From assembly GCA_034716535.1 (NCBI GenBank), contig JAYEJW010000133.1, positions 1 to 15,030 of the forward strand: a stretch of DNA of 15,030 bases. Direction: 5' to 3'. The position numbers were made by a program, and so were the translations under genes. This stretch comes from JAYEJW01 sp034716535 (GTDB lineage Bacteria; Pseudomonadota; Gammaproteobacteria; Chromatiales; Chromatiaceae). The notes beneath the pieces are model-generated. The model searched no databases. It was not told where the DNA came from and worked only from the letters and a program-made list of their open reading frames with translations. Positions 1 to 8,166 of the stretch are shown here, piece by piece. Numbering within the stretch: position 1 is the first letter of the stretch; each line of letters opens with the position of its first letter.

Positions 1-808
1 CGAAGGGGTCTTCGCCTAGACGTACTGGGCCGTAGATCCGCTCCACGCCACGTGCGAGTGATCGGCCGAAGGCACCGACGTACTTGTCCAGGACGTCCGG
101 CAACCTTGTACCTTCCGGGAGATCGAAAAACCATTGGGGGGTCTGTACCCAGGCGACCTCCGGATCGCGGAAGTAGCCGAGGGTATGCTTCAAAATAGTG
201 GCGAAAGGACGGGTGTCTGCATCGCAGATGAGAATGAAATCGCCGGAGGTCTGCTCCATAGCGTTGCGCATATTGCCGGCCTTGAAGCCAGCGTTATTAT
301 TACGCGTGATATAATTAACACCTTCCTCCGAAGCCGCCTGTTTCATGGCCGCCCGTTTGCCATCGTCGAGTACGTGGATGCGTATGTCGATCGGGTGGGG
401 ATAGTCGATTCGCTTCGCATCCTGCAGGGACAGACGTACTAGGTCCGGCTCTTCGTTGTAACTCGGAAAGAAGACATCCACAGCGATGGGACGTTCTTCC
501 GCTTCTCCCTCGCGCACGCACTCCGTGATGTATTTCGGTGGTTTTCGTTCGGGATAGTCCTGAGTCTTCCATAGATTGACGGCAAACAGGAATAGTCCGA
601 TGTAGGCAGCTGTTTCTGCGAGCACCAGCGGTACCGCGAACCAGAGAGCGTCAAGGTTGAGGGAGAACATCCAGCGCCAGGAGATGTACCAGCCCCCAAT
701 GACCAGCGCCACCACGACTAGAAACTGCCACAGGAGCTCTCGCGACATGGAGTAGGGGACCGGTGCAGGCGGATTCCTGTGCTCGAATTGCTCGAAATAA
801 TATCCCAT
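1..808 (-). CDS. Cellulose-synthase-like GT2 membrane glycosyltransferase, N-terminal part (runs off left edge)
   Basis: Partial gene: 269 residues are read from ATG 808-806 to the left edge with no stop. Two hydrophobic segments lie at about residues 28-46 and 55-78, followed by a cytosolic GT-A domain. Visible family motifs are FFPSYNEEP (113-121), VLDDG (146-150), NAGFKAGN (172-179), the DxD-type CDADTRP (195-201) and VQTPQWFF (221-228). These match the order in BcsA and related processive beta-glycan synthases, which polymerise a UDP-sugar at the inner membrane and extrude the chain. The QxxRW motif, later membrane helices and any PilZ domain lie outside the window, so cellulose cannot be separated from another beta-glucan or mannan-like polymer. 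It starts 12 bases after the GH9 stop, with GAGAGG as a likely ribosome site, so it is almost certainly co-translated with the two glycosidases. Confidence 0.9.
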   Translation of the reverse strand, partial: MGYYFEQFEHRNPPAPVPYSMSRELLWQFLVVVALVIGGWYISWRWMFSLNLDALWFAVPLVLAETAAYIGLFLFAVNLWKTQDYPERKPPKYITECVREGEAEERPIAVDVFFPSYNEEPDLVRLSLQDAKRIDYPHPIDIRIHVLDDGKRAAMKQAASEEGVNYITRNNNAGFKAGNMRNAMEQTSGDFILICDADTRPFATILKHTLGYFRDPEVAWVQTPQWFFDLPEGTRLPDVLDKYVGAFGRSLARGVERIYGPVRLGEDPF

Positions 809-820
809 GTCGACCCTCTC

Positions 821-2518
821 TCAGGCGTCAGACTGCTCAAGCAGCGCCAGCAAGACTATGAGCGCGGCGTTGTAATCGATAGCGTATTCGTTAGTCGCGT
901 AGGAGCGTTCGTCGTCGACGTAGCTCAAAATCCCCCTGTTCTTGGGTGCGATTCCGGATTGCGCATTCTCGTTGGGGCCGCCCACCAGAAGTCCGGGGAC
1001 ATCGCGCTTTACCGAACGGCCAAATATATGGTGCACATGCTTGACAGCACGTTCTCCCAATCCAGTCACGAAACTTTGGTTGAAGGGGTTCCGGCCCAGA
1101 AGGTAATCCGCCTGATCAAACGCGCATTGTAAAAGACCGCTATCGGCGTTGATCCGGGACGCGTAGACTAGCGTGATTCCGTCCTCTGCCGTCATCTTGT
1201 TGGAGCCCCATACGAAGCGCCGATTAGCCACACGATAGCCGCTGCTTTCGACGTTGTGCCGCAACTCCTTCGCACGCGTATCGATTTTCTTCTGGATCTT
1301 ATTGTAGAGCCTGACATCGCCTTTTCGGCCCCAGTGAATTAGATAGTCGAGCATACCCAGAGGAGCTGGGTTCTTCCACTCGTACAAGGTATAGCGAACA
1401 TCGTCGATACGATCCTTTAGATAATTCTCAAAAGCAGGGTCTCCCGTGGTGATGAGCAATTCCGCCGCCGCCCAGAAGCGATCATCCGTGTCATGACGGA
1501 GGGTATCTTCGTTGTCAATCTCGTTATGCAGGTAGTTTCCAGACCCGCTGTCGTCATCTTTGTGCCAGTCAACTGATTGCTCAGGTAGTGTCAATAATTG
1601 GGACCAAGCGGCCAAAGCGGCGGTCAGATAGCGGTCCGCCCGATTTTTGTCATAGCTCCGGAAGCTGCGGGCAGCCATAGCCATGGCGGCGGCGAACTTA
1701 GCCGTGTCTGAACTGGCCGGGGCGTATAGATAGCGGCTTTGCGTGTCCTCGTCCGGTGGGACCAGGGGTGGCCAAATCCGTCCAGAGAGCTTGCGGTACA
1801 CTGCACCGTCGGCCCGTTGCATTTTCAGCATCCAGTCCAACGCAAAACCCGCTTCGTCGAGAAGATCCGGAATTCCGTTTCCGCTTTCGGCTATGTTTAG
1901 CCAGCCATCGTCCCGGAGGCGGGGGAATTGTTCGAAAAGGCTCAGTAGACGCCCGACGGCGATTGAGGTGGTGGCCACGTACTTCCCATAATCTCCCGCG
2001 TCGTGCCATCCGCCGTGGGCGTCGATCCGTTGGCCTGCCTTGTGATAGCCGTCGTCTCGGGCAACCTGGGCGTCCTCGAGATGGCAGATCGCATGGACCA
2101 GGCCGCTCTCCGAGTCATTCAACGGCACGCCACAGCGCTGCAGGAAATAGGAACGCAGGAGGATATAGAGGGCAGGGCGGTATACGTCCGGTCCGATATC
2201 GAAAACGGGTGATCGCAGTCCGTTACCCCGCACATAGTAGCGACCGCTCCGGGTGAAACCGCGAAAATCGAGGGGCTGCAGTCGTTGCATGCTGTCTGGG
2301 TCGAGCGCCGGCGCTTCCGCCTGCAAACGGAAGACGACCTGCTCATCGGCCGTATCCACCAGTTCGTACGTACTTGTGGCCGTGTCAGGCGCGTTTACCA
2401 CAAACGCCAACTTTGGCCCGAACTTTGTATACCCGATCTGGTTGACGGCCAGGAAAGCGCTGCTTGCCTGGCTGATTGCCGGAATACAAAAGAGGAGTAC
2501 GAGGCTAAGGCTGCGCAT
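821..2518 (-). CDS. Secreted GH9 endoglucanase-like glycoside hydrolase
   Basis: 565 residues. A signal peptide covers about residues 1-19 (hydrophobic SLVLLFCIPAI, then a SQA-type cleavage site). An N-terminal Ig-like CelD_N domain follows (about 20-108; starts AVNQIGY, typical of GH9 theme B enzymes), then the (alpha/alpha)6 GH9 domain (about 115-560). Catalytic motifs are present: GGWHDAGDYGKY with base-pair aspartates D173 and D176, HHIFGR (496-501) matching the active-site His motif, and the C-terminal TNEYAIDYNA with proton donor E544. GH9 enzymes hydrolyse internal beta-1,4-glucan bonds. Next to a cellulose-synthase-like gene, a role in trimming or releasing the nascent polymer, as BcsZ (GH8) does in bcs operons, is more likely than feeding on plant cellulose. 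The start overlaps the GH2 stop by 14 bases, indicating translational coupling. Substrate is inferred, not shown. Confidence 0.93.
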   Translation of the reverse strand: MRSLSLVLLFCIPAISQASSAFLAVNQIGYTKFGPKLAFVVNAPDTATSTYELVDTADEQVVFRLQAEAPALDPDSMQRLQPLDFRGFTRSGRYYVRGNGLRSPVFDIGPDVYRPALYILLRSYFLQRCGVPLNDSESGLVHAICHLEDAQVARDDGYHKAGQRIDAHGGWHDAGDYGKYVATTSIAVGRLLSLFEQFPRLRDDGWLNIAESGNGIPDLLDEAGFALDWMLKMQRADGAVYRKLSGRIWPPLVPPDEDTQSRYLYAPASSDTAKFAAAMAMAARSFRSYDKNRADRYLTAALAAWSQLLTLPEQSVDWHKDDDSGSGNYLHNEIDNEDTLRHDTDDRFWAAAELLITTGDPAFENYLKDRIDDVRYTLYEWKNPAPLGMLDYLIHWGRKGDVRLYNKIQKKIDTRAKELRHNVESSGYRVANRRFVWGSNKMTAEDGITLVYASRINADSGLLQCAFDQADYLLGRNPFNQSFVTGLGERAVKHVHHIFGRSVKRDVPGLLVGGPNENAQSGIAPKNRGILSYVDDERSYATNEYAIDYNAALIVLLALLEQSDA

Positions 2519-4751
2519 TCGTTGCGTCCTTAACGTCGAAGCGGAAGCTGTTGGTTCCGCGCGATCGTCCCAGATGGTCTGTAATATGTGTCTTGAGCTG
2601 ATAGTTGCCCGGCGCTAGGCCAGGCATCTGGACCGTCTCCACCTCGCGGCCGCTGTCCGCTCCGATGTCCAAAGTGAGCGAACGACGCAAGATTTGTTTG
2701 CCGTCCTGGACGAGCTCGTAGTGCAGGGTCGCGTCAGGAAAATCTCGGAAAAGGTCGTTGATGACCCAAAGTCCAAGCTCCACCGGTTCGTCGACAGAGA
2801 ACTCGTCTGTGCTCCACTCGATGCTCGGAAGAACGGGTTGATAAGCGATTTTGAGCGCATGGAAACCCGGTTTCGGGTTGCGCCAGTAATCCACGATACC
2901 CCAGTTGAGGGAGGGCCAGTTTTCGACGAACATGAACTGAAATGCGCCCACCACGGGTGCGTATCGCTGCCGGCGATAGGACTCCGCGGCGAACTGGGTC
3001 AGGCGCGCCTGATACTGCTGAGTGTTGTGAATGAATTCATCGATACTTTCGCCCATAGGTACCTTGGCGATCTCAAACGTCTCTTTGCGTTGGAAGTTGT
3101 GGTAGTTCCATTTTGCCCATTCCTGCTCGTTGTCCGGCCACATTTCCTCGTCGCTGAAGATCTTTCGCAATGACTTGAGGCTGGGAAGGGCCTGGGCGCC
3201 GAACTCCGTGATCAGGCTTTGCGCGGTCGGTTTGCCGTAGTCCAGCCAATGGCCGGAGTACCAACCTAGCCAGGGATGCTCCAAGGTGGAAGAAGTCAGG
3301 TGCTTATAACGCCCATCACGGTATGTCTTCAGGATGTCAAACAATCCCTCGTCGAGTTCCCGATTTTGCTCGGGGTTGTAACCGCTGTACTTCCACTTCA
3401 TCCAGACAGCGTCCCACGGCGGCTCATTATGCAGGCTCCAGGCGACGATGGACGGATGGTTGTAAAGGGTTTCAACCATATCGCCGACTTGGCGGCCGGC
3501 CTCGGCGGCGAATTCCGGCGTGTCCTGATATCCCCACTGCAAGGGAAAATCCTGCCAGACCAGCATGCCAGCCTCGTCACACTGGCGGTAGAAGTCGCGG
3601 GAGGCGATGTGCGCATGGACCCGTACGATATTGATGTTAGCCTCCTTCATCAGCTCGATATCGCGGGCGTAGCGTCTGGGGCTCATTTCACTCATCCATT
3701 GAGTGCCGATGTAATTGGTTCCCCGCAGGAACAGGCGCTTGCCGTTCAGAAGCCATTCCCCGTTCGTCTTGCCCCGTTCAATCGAGCGGAAACCAAATAG
3801 GAAGTCCTCTTTCGCTAGGTTCATGCCGGCACTATCCCGTACCAAAATCGTATAGCGGTAGAGATTGGGATCACCTCGCTCCCAGATCGTCCAAAGCCGG
3901 TATGCATCCTCCGGGACGAAAAGGGACAGCTGGTTTGTACCCGGTTTTAAAATAACCCGCTGTTGGGCCTCCGTCTCACTTGCGCCAAGGAAGTTAGGGG
4001 GAGTGAGCCCCGTGCTGACAAGGAAGCTATCGGGTCGAGCACCGGCATAATCGAGTTTTACGTTTACTACAGCGCTTGCGCGTTTCGTGGACGGATCCAC
4101 CTGCGGCGTAATGTGAACGCTGTCAATCATCACGCGATCTGAGGAGTGCAGATAAACCGGCGCCCAGATACCGCCGGTGTTTTTTTCCTGGCCGCGGTCA
4201 GACCAAGCGCCACCGGGCCGCGTGTCGTGATGTCCAAATATGCCCTTGATCCATCGTTTGTGGAGCGACCAATCGGGACCATGCTCCTCTAGGGGGCTAT
4301 CGACGCGGACCACAAGCAGATTTTCCCCGTCCGGCTCTAGATATTCGGTTACTTCGAACTCGAAGGGCTGGAAATAACCCTCGTGCTCTCCAAGGTAGTG
4401 GCCGTTGAGCCACACCTTTGAGAGGTAATCTACACCCTGAAAATGAACGCGGACGCGTTTGTCTTTCAGGGACTCCGAGACGGTGAAATGATGGCGATAC
4501 CAAACAACTCCGGAAAGATCGTACCCCTGAAGGTACCAGTTGGCGGGAACCGGGACTTTTTGCCAATGACTGTCATCGATTTCGACGGCGGAGAAGTCGG
4601 CGGAGCCCGATGGGTCGGGATGAGCAAGCCAGCTGCCGCCCAAGTCTTGAGAAGGTTCGTGGTGTTTGGAGAGAGGTTGCAGCCCGGTGCACCCGGTCAG
4701 GGCGACCGCTATTCCGAGAACAACCAGAAAACTTTGTATCTGCACAAGCAT
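2505..4751 (-). CDS. Lipoprotein GH2 family beta-glycosidase
   Basis: 748 residues. The N-terminus is a lipoprotein signal with hydrophobic core FLVVLGIAVA and lipobox LTGC (acylated Cys21), so the mature enzyme should be membrane-anchored in the periplasm or outer membrane. GH2 domains follow: jelly-roll sugar-binding (about 45-215, with WYRHHF and KVWLNGHYLG), Ig-like (about 220-330), TIM barrel (about 335-620) and a C-terminal beta domain (about 650-745). The acid/base Glu443 lies in WSLHNEPPW and the nucleophile Glu516 in LITEFGAQA; both are intact. GH2 members act as beta-galactosidase, beta-mannosidase or beta-glucuronidase, and sequence alone does not decide between them. AAGGG sits 7 bases before the ATG. 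It follows the HATPase gene by 9 bases and overlaps the GH9 gene. A lipid-anchored GH2 paired with GH9 and a GT2 suggests processing of a polymer with side groups or mixed linkages (inference). Confidence 0.92.
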   Translation of the reverse strand: MLVQIQSFLVVLGIAVALTGCTGLQPLSKHHEPSQDLGGSWLAHPDPSGSADFSAVEIDDSHWQKVPVPANWYLQGYDLSGVVWYRHHFTVSESLKDKRVRVHFQGVDYLSKVWLNGHYLGEHEGYFQPFEFEVTEYLEPDGENLLVVRVDSPLEEHGPDWSLHKRWIKGIFGHHDTRPGGAWSDRGQEKNTGGIWAPVYLHSSDRVMIDSVHITPQVDPSTKRASAVVNVKLDYAGARPDSFLVSTGLTPPNFLGASETEAQQRVILKPGTNQLSLFVPEDAYRLWTIWERGDPNLYRYTILVRDSAGMNLAKEDFLFGFRSIERGKTNGEWLLNGKRLFLRGTNYIGTQWMSEMSPRRYARDIELMKEANINIVRVHAHIASRDFYRQCDEAGMLVWQDFPLQWGYQDTPEFAAEAGRQVGDMVETLYNHPSIVAWSLHNEPPWDAVWMKWKYSGYNPEQNRELDEGLFDILKTYRDGRYKHLTSSTLEHPWLGWYSGHWLDYGKPTAQSLITEFGAQALPSLKSLRKIFSDEEMWPDNEQEWAKWNYHNFQRKETFEIAKVPMGESIDEFIHNTQQYQARLTQFAAESYRRQRYAPVVGAFQFMFVENWPSLNWGIVDYWRNPKPGFHALKIAYQPVLPSIEWSTDEFSVDEPVELGLWVINDLFRDFPDATLHYELVQDGKQILRRSLTLDIGADSGREVETVQMPGLAPGNYQLKTHITDHLGRSRGTNSFRFDVKDATNAQP

Positions 4752-4760
4752 TCGGTACCC

Positions 4761-5201
4761 TTACCGGAGGTCATAGTTCTTGGTCATGGTCAGGCAGTTC
4801 CAACCAGACTCGCTGCGGTAAGTTACGATATCCATGCAGTCTAGGATCAATGGCAACCCCATGCCTCCGGTTAAAAAGGTCGACGGATCATCAGGATTTG
4901 GATCGAATTCGTCAGTTCCAGACCTTAGTGCGCCCGCGGGCATGGGGTTTCCCTGGTCGCAGACGCGGATATCCAGCCTTTCTTTTGCCAACGTCACCTC
5001 GACCCGTACAGGTGATCCTGCATTCAACCCGTAAGCATGTTTAATGGAGTTGGTCACCGCCTCAACGGTGCAGAGCTCCATCCGGCCGATCTCCCGTTGG
5101 TCCAGACGTGTCAGGCCGCATATGCCGCGAATGGCGGTTCCGACGAGCCCGGTGCTTTCCAGGCGGCTGTCGATAATTAACGTTACGCTTTTTGAAGACA
5201 T
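4761..5201 (-). CDS. RsbW/SpoIIAB-like HATPase (anti-sigma factor / STAS kinase type)
   Basis: 146 residues from the chosen ATG at 5201. It is a single GHKL ATPase domain: N-box with E47 and N51 in VEAVTNSIKHAYG (46-58), G1 motif CDQGNP (81-86) and G2 motif GGMGLPL (112-118). Proteins of this type bind a target, usually a sigma factor, and phosphorylate a STAS antagonist on serine. The in-frame reading continues up to 5279, but that would overlap the preceding gene by 32 bases and adds residues unlike the family. ATG 5201 has AAGGA four bases upstream; ATG 5216 is a possible alternative. The likely STAS partner lies two genes upstream in the same operon and the phosphatase three genes upstream. 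No sigma factor gene is visible, so the protein it controls is unknown. Confidence 0.88.
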   Translation of the reverse strand: MSSKSVTLIIDSRLESTGLVGTAIRGICGLTRLDQREIGRMELCTVEAVTNSIKHAYGLNAGSPVRVEVTLAKERLDIRVCDQGNPMPAGALRSGTDEFDPNPDDPSTFLTGGMGLPLILDCMDIVTYRSESGWNCLTMTKNYDLR

Positions 5202-5205
5202 GATG

Positions 5206-5210
5206 TCCTT
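5206..5210 (-). promoter_or_regulatory. Ribosome binding site deciding the HATPase start
   Basis: AAGGA on the minus strand ends four bases before ATG 5201. It is the reason for choosing this start over the longer reading to 5279, which lies inside the upstream nucleotidyltransferase gene. The spacing is slightly short, so ATG 5216 stays possible. Confidence 0.5.
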
Positions 5211-5247
5211 GGGCATTCGGTAGCTCTCGCCGATCGAGCCCTTAACG

Positions 5248-6417
5248 TCATTTCTCCAAAGCGCCGGTCTCTCTTGCAAACTCGAATATCAGGCGATGAG
5301 CTTCGGAAAGCACAAGCTCTTTGCGGGCATCGTCCAATATGAAGCCGATGTCGTTTTCCAGAATGTCGATGGCCTCGCCGGATGGTGCGATGCACTTGTC
5401 GCCGTAGAGGACTTTCTTCTCGAGGCGAGCGAGGCTGCTGATGCGGGTGTAGTCGTCGACGATACACTCTTGGATCTCCGCCCCCCCCGCGACGGAGCAA
5501 TTGGCCCCAATCACAGTCGGCCCGACGATGGTGGCACCGTCGTTGATGGCGGTGCTGCTGCCGATATAGACGGGAGGCTTGATCTGGACTTCATCCCAAT
5601 CGACACTGACGTTGATACCGGTCCAGATACCAGGCCGGACCTCCCGGCCGGGCATCTGATATCCCTCCACTTCGCCGCGGAGGATCTGGCGGGTGGCTTC
5701 CCAGAAGTCGGGCACGGAGCCGATGTCCACCCACTGGAACGGAAGCGCGACCCCATAGAAAGGAACATCCGCCTCGACGAGGCGGGGAAACAGCTGGCCG
5801 CCTATGTCATATTCACCCCCAGAGGGAATATGATCTAGTACCTCCGGCTCGAACATGTAGATCCCGGTGTTAATTGTGTTGGAGACAGCTTCCTCCACAG
5901 ACGGCTTTTCCTGGAACTGTAGGATGCGTCCCTCTGCATCCGTCTGAACAACGCCGTATTTATAGACTTCATCGCGGGGGACCTCCTTGAGCACGATCGT
6001 TGCTTTGGATTGACGCGCCTTGTGAAATTGGAAGACCTTGCTGATGTCGAGGTCTATCCAGGCGTCACCACAAAGCACCACGAAAGTTTCATCGAAAAAG
6101 CCTGAGAATTCCTGGATTCGCTTCATGCCACCTGCTGAGCCCAGGGCTTTCCCATGAAGCTCACCGTCCACGAGAACGCCCTCGAAGGAATATCCCATCT
6201 GAACGCCGAACTGCTCGCCATCGCGAAAGTATTGCTCGATCGCCGGCGCGAGATGACTGGTATTGATCATGATCTGCTTGATGCCATGGGCGCGCAGCAG
6301 TTCGATGATGGATTCCATGACCGGTTTCCGGACCAGGGAAATCATAGGCTTGGGGGTTGTATAGGTGATCGGCCTGACACGGGTTCCCTTTCCGGCTGCA
6401 AGAATCATGGCTTTCAT
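5248..6417 (-). CDS. Sugar-phosphate nucleotidyltransferase with left-handed beta-helix domain
   Basis: 389 residues. The N-terminal nucleotidyltransferase fold carries the nucleotide-binding signature MILAAGKGTRVRPIT (4-18) with TPKP (21-24), the metal/substrate region VVLCGDAW with D118, a QEKP motif and the WVDIGS motif. The C-terminal third (about 265-360) has hexapeptide-like repeats (VYIGSS, TVIGANCSV) of a left-handed beta-helix, then a short helical tail. This is the layout of mannose-1-phosphate guanylyltransferase and glucose-1-phosphate thymidylyl/uridylyltransferase-like proteins. It would make the NDP-sugar used by the operon's glycosyltransferase; the base and sugar cannot be fixed from sequence. 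Gaps are 38 bases from the STAS gene and 46 to the HATPase. It sits oddly between two partner-switch genes. A run of eight G (minus strand, 5481-5488) lies in the beta-helix coding part. Confidence 0.9.
   Translation of the reverse strand: MKAMILAAGKGTRVRPITYTTPKPMISLVRKPVMESIIELLRAHGIKQIMINTSHLAPAIEQYFRDGEQFGVQMGYSFEGVLVDGELHGKALGSAGGMKRIQEFSGFFDETFVVLCGDAWIDLDISKVFQFHKARQSKATIVLKEVPRDEVYKYGVVQTDAEGRILQFQEKPSVEEAVSNTINTGIYMFEPEVLDHIPSGGEYDIGGQLFPRLVEADVPFYGVALPFQWVDIGSVPDFWEATRQILRGEVEGYQMPGREVRPGIWTGINVSVDWDEVQIKPPVYIGSSTAINDGATIVGPTVIGANCSVAGGAEIQECIVDDYTRISSLARLEKKVLYGDKCIAPSGEAIDILENDIGFILDDARKELVLSEAHRLIFEFARETGALEK
5481..5488 (-). repeat. G8 homopolymer inside the nucleotidyltransferase gene
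   Basis: Eight consecutive C on the plus strand (G on the coding strand), spanning codons 310-313 (Ala-Gly-Gly-Ala). Gain or loss of one base would shift the frame and remove the last roughly 76 residues. It is long enough to be slippage-prone, but it may simply reflect Gly codon use. Confidence 0.6.
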
Positions 6418-6455
6418 GATGTTGTTTCCTTAGTACGTGATCTTGGAAGAGGACC

Positions 6456-6791
6456 TCAGCCAATGGCGGCCATGGCTTCGTCGACCGTGGCGTATTTCGT
6501 AAACACTCTGTCCATACGGGTCAGCTTAAAAAGGTCGGCAACTGCCCCGTGCACATTGCATACGGCAAGCTCCCCCCTTCCACCCATGCTCTTTAGGCCG
6601 GCTACTACGGCGCCCAGGCCGCTTGAGTCCATGAACTCAACTGCGGCCAGATCCAGGAGAACCTTCGTTGCCCCCTGCTTCGCCAGTTCGGCAATATACT
6701 CCTTAAGGTCCGGAGCGATAGCTGCATCAACCCGCTTTTCGGCGACGTCAAGTACAATGAGATCGCCTTTAGTTCTTTTGTTTATCAACAT
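6456..6791 (-). CDS. STAS-domain anti-anti-sigma factor-like protein
   Basis: 111 residues, a single STAS domain as in SpoIIAA, RsbV and HsbA. The hallmark EFMDSSGLG (52-60) is intact; Ser56/Ser57 is the expected phosphorylation site. Such proteins bind the partner HATPase when unphosphorylated and release it when phosphorylated. The partner kinase is probably the RsbW-like protein encoded at 5201-4761, and the phosphatase the adjacent receiver-PP2C protein, 57 bases upstream. The start has GAGGGG about 8 bases upstream, inside a leader that is shared exactly with the Hpt gene. The protein is soluble, with no signal peptide. Confidence 0.92.
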   Translation of the reverse strand: MLINKRTKGDLIVLDVAEKRVDAAIAPDLKEYIAELAKQGATKVLLDLAAVEFMDSSGLGAVVAGLKSMGGRGELAVCNVHGAVADLFKLTRMDRVFTKYATVDEAMAAIG

Positions 6792-6801
6792 CGGGATTAC
6801 C
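6789..6801 (-). promoter_or_regulatory. Translation leader GGTAATCCCGATG of the STAS gene
   Basis: The start codon and the ten bases before it are identical to those of the Hpt gene at 13656-13668. Here the leader is extended upstream to GAGGGG, which probably serves as the ribosome site. It could be coincidence, common descent or a shared translational control site. Confidence 0.4.
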
Positions 6802-6848
6802 CCTCGTTTGTCTTACCAGATAAGGCGTGTATGGGGCCTAACTCGGCG

Positions 6849-8087
6849 TTAGGATCCAGTCCACTCCAACGCCAGCAGCGTGACATCGTCTTTATAGCTG
6901 TCATCGCCCTTCCAAGCGCGCAGCGCACCTCCCAGTCGCTCTTTGACCTCGCCGAGCGGCAGGTCAATACCGTCCTGCAGGAGGCGACGCAACTGCTCTT
7001 CGCCGAAGGCTTCGCCCTTCACGTTTTCACATTCCGTTATGCCATCGGAATAGAGGAACAAGCGATCGCCTTTGTCCAGGTCCTGCGTCGTGGATTCATA
7101 GTTTATACCGGGCACCATGCCCACCGGCACACCTGCGATCCCAACTGGATTTACGCGACCTTCGGCCCTTTTCAAGAGCATGGGATACGGGTGGCCCGCT
7201 TGGCAGAATGTGAGTCGGCGGGTTTCCAGATCGATAACGCCGTAAACCATGGTGAAATATTGCATGGCGGAGCTTCCCTGGCCCTGGAATGTCTCATTAA
7301 GGCCAGCCACGACCAACTCGGGTGGCACGAACGTATCGCCGTCGCCTGAGCCCAAGCCGGACGCATCATCGGCCCTGGAAACGATGCTCGATTCGCCGCG
7401 GCTGGGCAGAAGCACCTTGTTCAGGGTGAATGAGAGTAACGAGGCCGGTATCCCGTGGCCGGCGACATCGAGGTGATAGAAACCAATATACCGCTCGTTG
7501 CCGTCTAGGCAGTAATAGCCGAACATGTCGCCGGCGACGAAGAGGCTCGGGTAGTACAGCCAGTCGAAAAGGATAGCACCCAACGTGGCTGGTTCGGGCA
7601 GGAGAGCTCTTTGCATCGTCGCGGCCGACTGCAGGTCCTTTTCGATCGTTGCGTAGGCGATTTGCAGCTTGTCGTGAGCCTCGTTCAACTTTCGGTTGCG
7701 TTCTTCAAGGCCGTGTTCCAGATCGAGGATCCGCTTGCCAGCCCGAATGCGTACCAGCAGTTCGTCTTTGTTGACGGGTTTGCTAAAGAAGTCGTCGGCG
7801 CCGGCGTCCAGCCCTGCGACGAGATCGGATTTCTGGTCCCTTGCGGTCAGCAGTATGAAGTAGATGTAGTTTTCAAACTTCGCCTCACGGATGCGGCGTG
7901 CGAGCTCGAGCCCGTCCATACGGGGCATCTGCCAATCGCATACCACGAAGCGAGCGCCGTTTACTCGAAGGAGATTCCATGCCTCGACGCCGTCTTCGGC
8001 TTCCTCCACATCGTATCCCGCCTTACGCAGAATCGTGGTTATGATGCGCCGCATGGGCGGTGAGTCGTCGACAACCAGAATACGCAT
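6849..8087 (-). CDS. Response regulator with PP2C/SpoIIE-type serine phosphatase output
   Basis: 412 residues from ATG 8087. The receiver domain (about 1-120) has acidic pair D7-D8, phosphoacceptor D51 in CDWQMPRMDG, T81 and K103 in FFSKPVN. A coiled-coil linker (about 121-160) leads to a PP2C_SIG domain (about 165-410) with metal-binding aspartates D187 (VAGDMFG) and D207 (LDVAGHG) and the C-terminal YKDDVTLLAL motif. Its family members (RsbU, HsbR, CrsR) dephosphorylate a STAS partner when the receiver is phosphorylated, and the STAS gene is next in the operon. The frame is open to an ATG at 8132, but those 15 extra residues precede the canonical receiver start MRILVVDD and have no better ribosome site. 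The upstream donor is probably the hybrid kinase/Hpt pair encoded to the right (inference). Confidence 0.92.
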   Translation of the reverse strand: MRILVVDDSPPMRRIITTILRKAGYDVEEAEDGVEAWNLLRVNGARFVVCDWQMPRMDGLELARRIREAKFENYIYFILLTARDQKSDLVAGLDAGADDFFSKPVNKDELLVRIRAGKRILDLEHGLEERNRKLNEAHDKLQIAYATIEKDLQSAATMQRALLPEPATLGAILFDWLYYPSLFVAGDMFGYYCLDGNERYIGFYHLDVAGHGIPASLLSFTLNKVLLPSRGESSIVSRADDASGLGSGDGDTFVPPELVVAGLNETFQGQGSSAMQYFTMVYGVIDLETRRLTFCQAGHPYPMLLKRAEGRVNPVGIAGVPVGMVPGINYESTTQDLDKGDRLFLYSDGITECENVKGEAFGEEQLRRLLQDGIDLPLGEVKERLGGALRAWKGDDSYKDDVTLLALEWTGS

Positions 8088-8132
8088 TGATGTCGATTTC
8101 AAAAATGATCTGTATGTGTTGTCGCAGAACAT

Positions 8133-8166
8133 GCTCTAGGAGCGACGCGGATCAGCGTTCTAGAGC
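8133..8166. repeat. Short inverted repeat GCTCTAG...CTAGAGC
   Basis: Seven-base perfect arms at 8133-8139 and 8160-8166 with a 20-base spacer. It lies between the stop of the broken gene and the receiver-phosphatase start and could be a weak hairpin or an operator. No T tract follows in either direction. Confidence 0.3.

Noticed and set aside
134..442. Rightward open frame of 102 codons at the left end
   Set aside because: Opposite the glycosyltransferase catalytic motifs, which read continuously from 808 to the window edge.
1756..2256. Rightward open frame of 166 codons
   Set aside because: Antisense of the well-supported GH9 gene; Arg/Ser/Pro-rich composition typical of a shadow frame.
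3276..3800. Rightward open frame of 174 codons
   Set aside because: Lies wholly opposite the GH2 TIM-barrel coding region, whose catalytic motifs are intact; no recognisable domain.
5296..5838. Rightward open frame of 180 codons
   Set aside because: Antisense of the nucleotidyltransferase; Asp/Gly-rich shadow of the beta-helix coding part.
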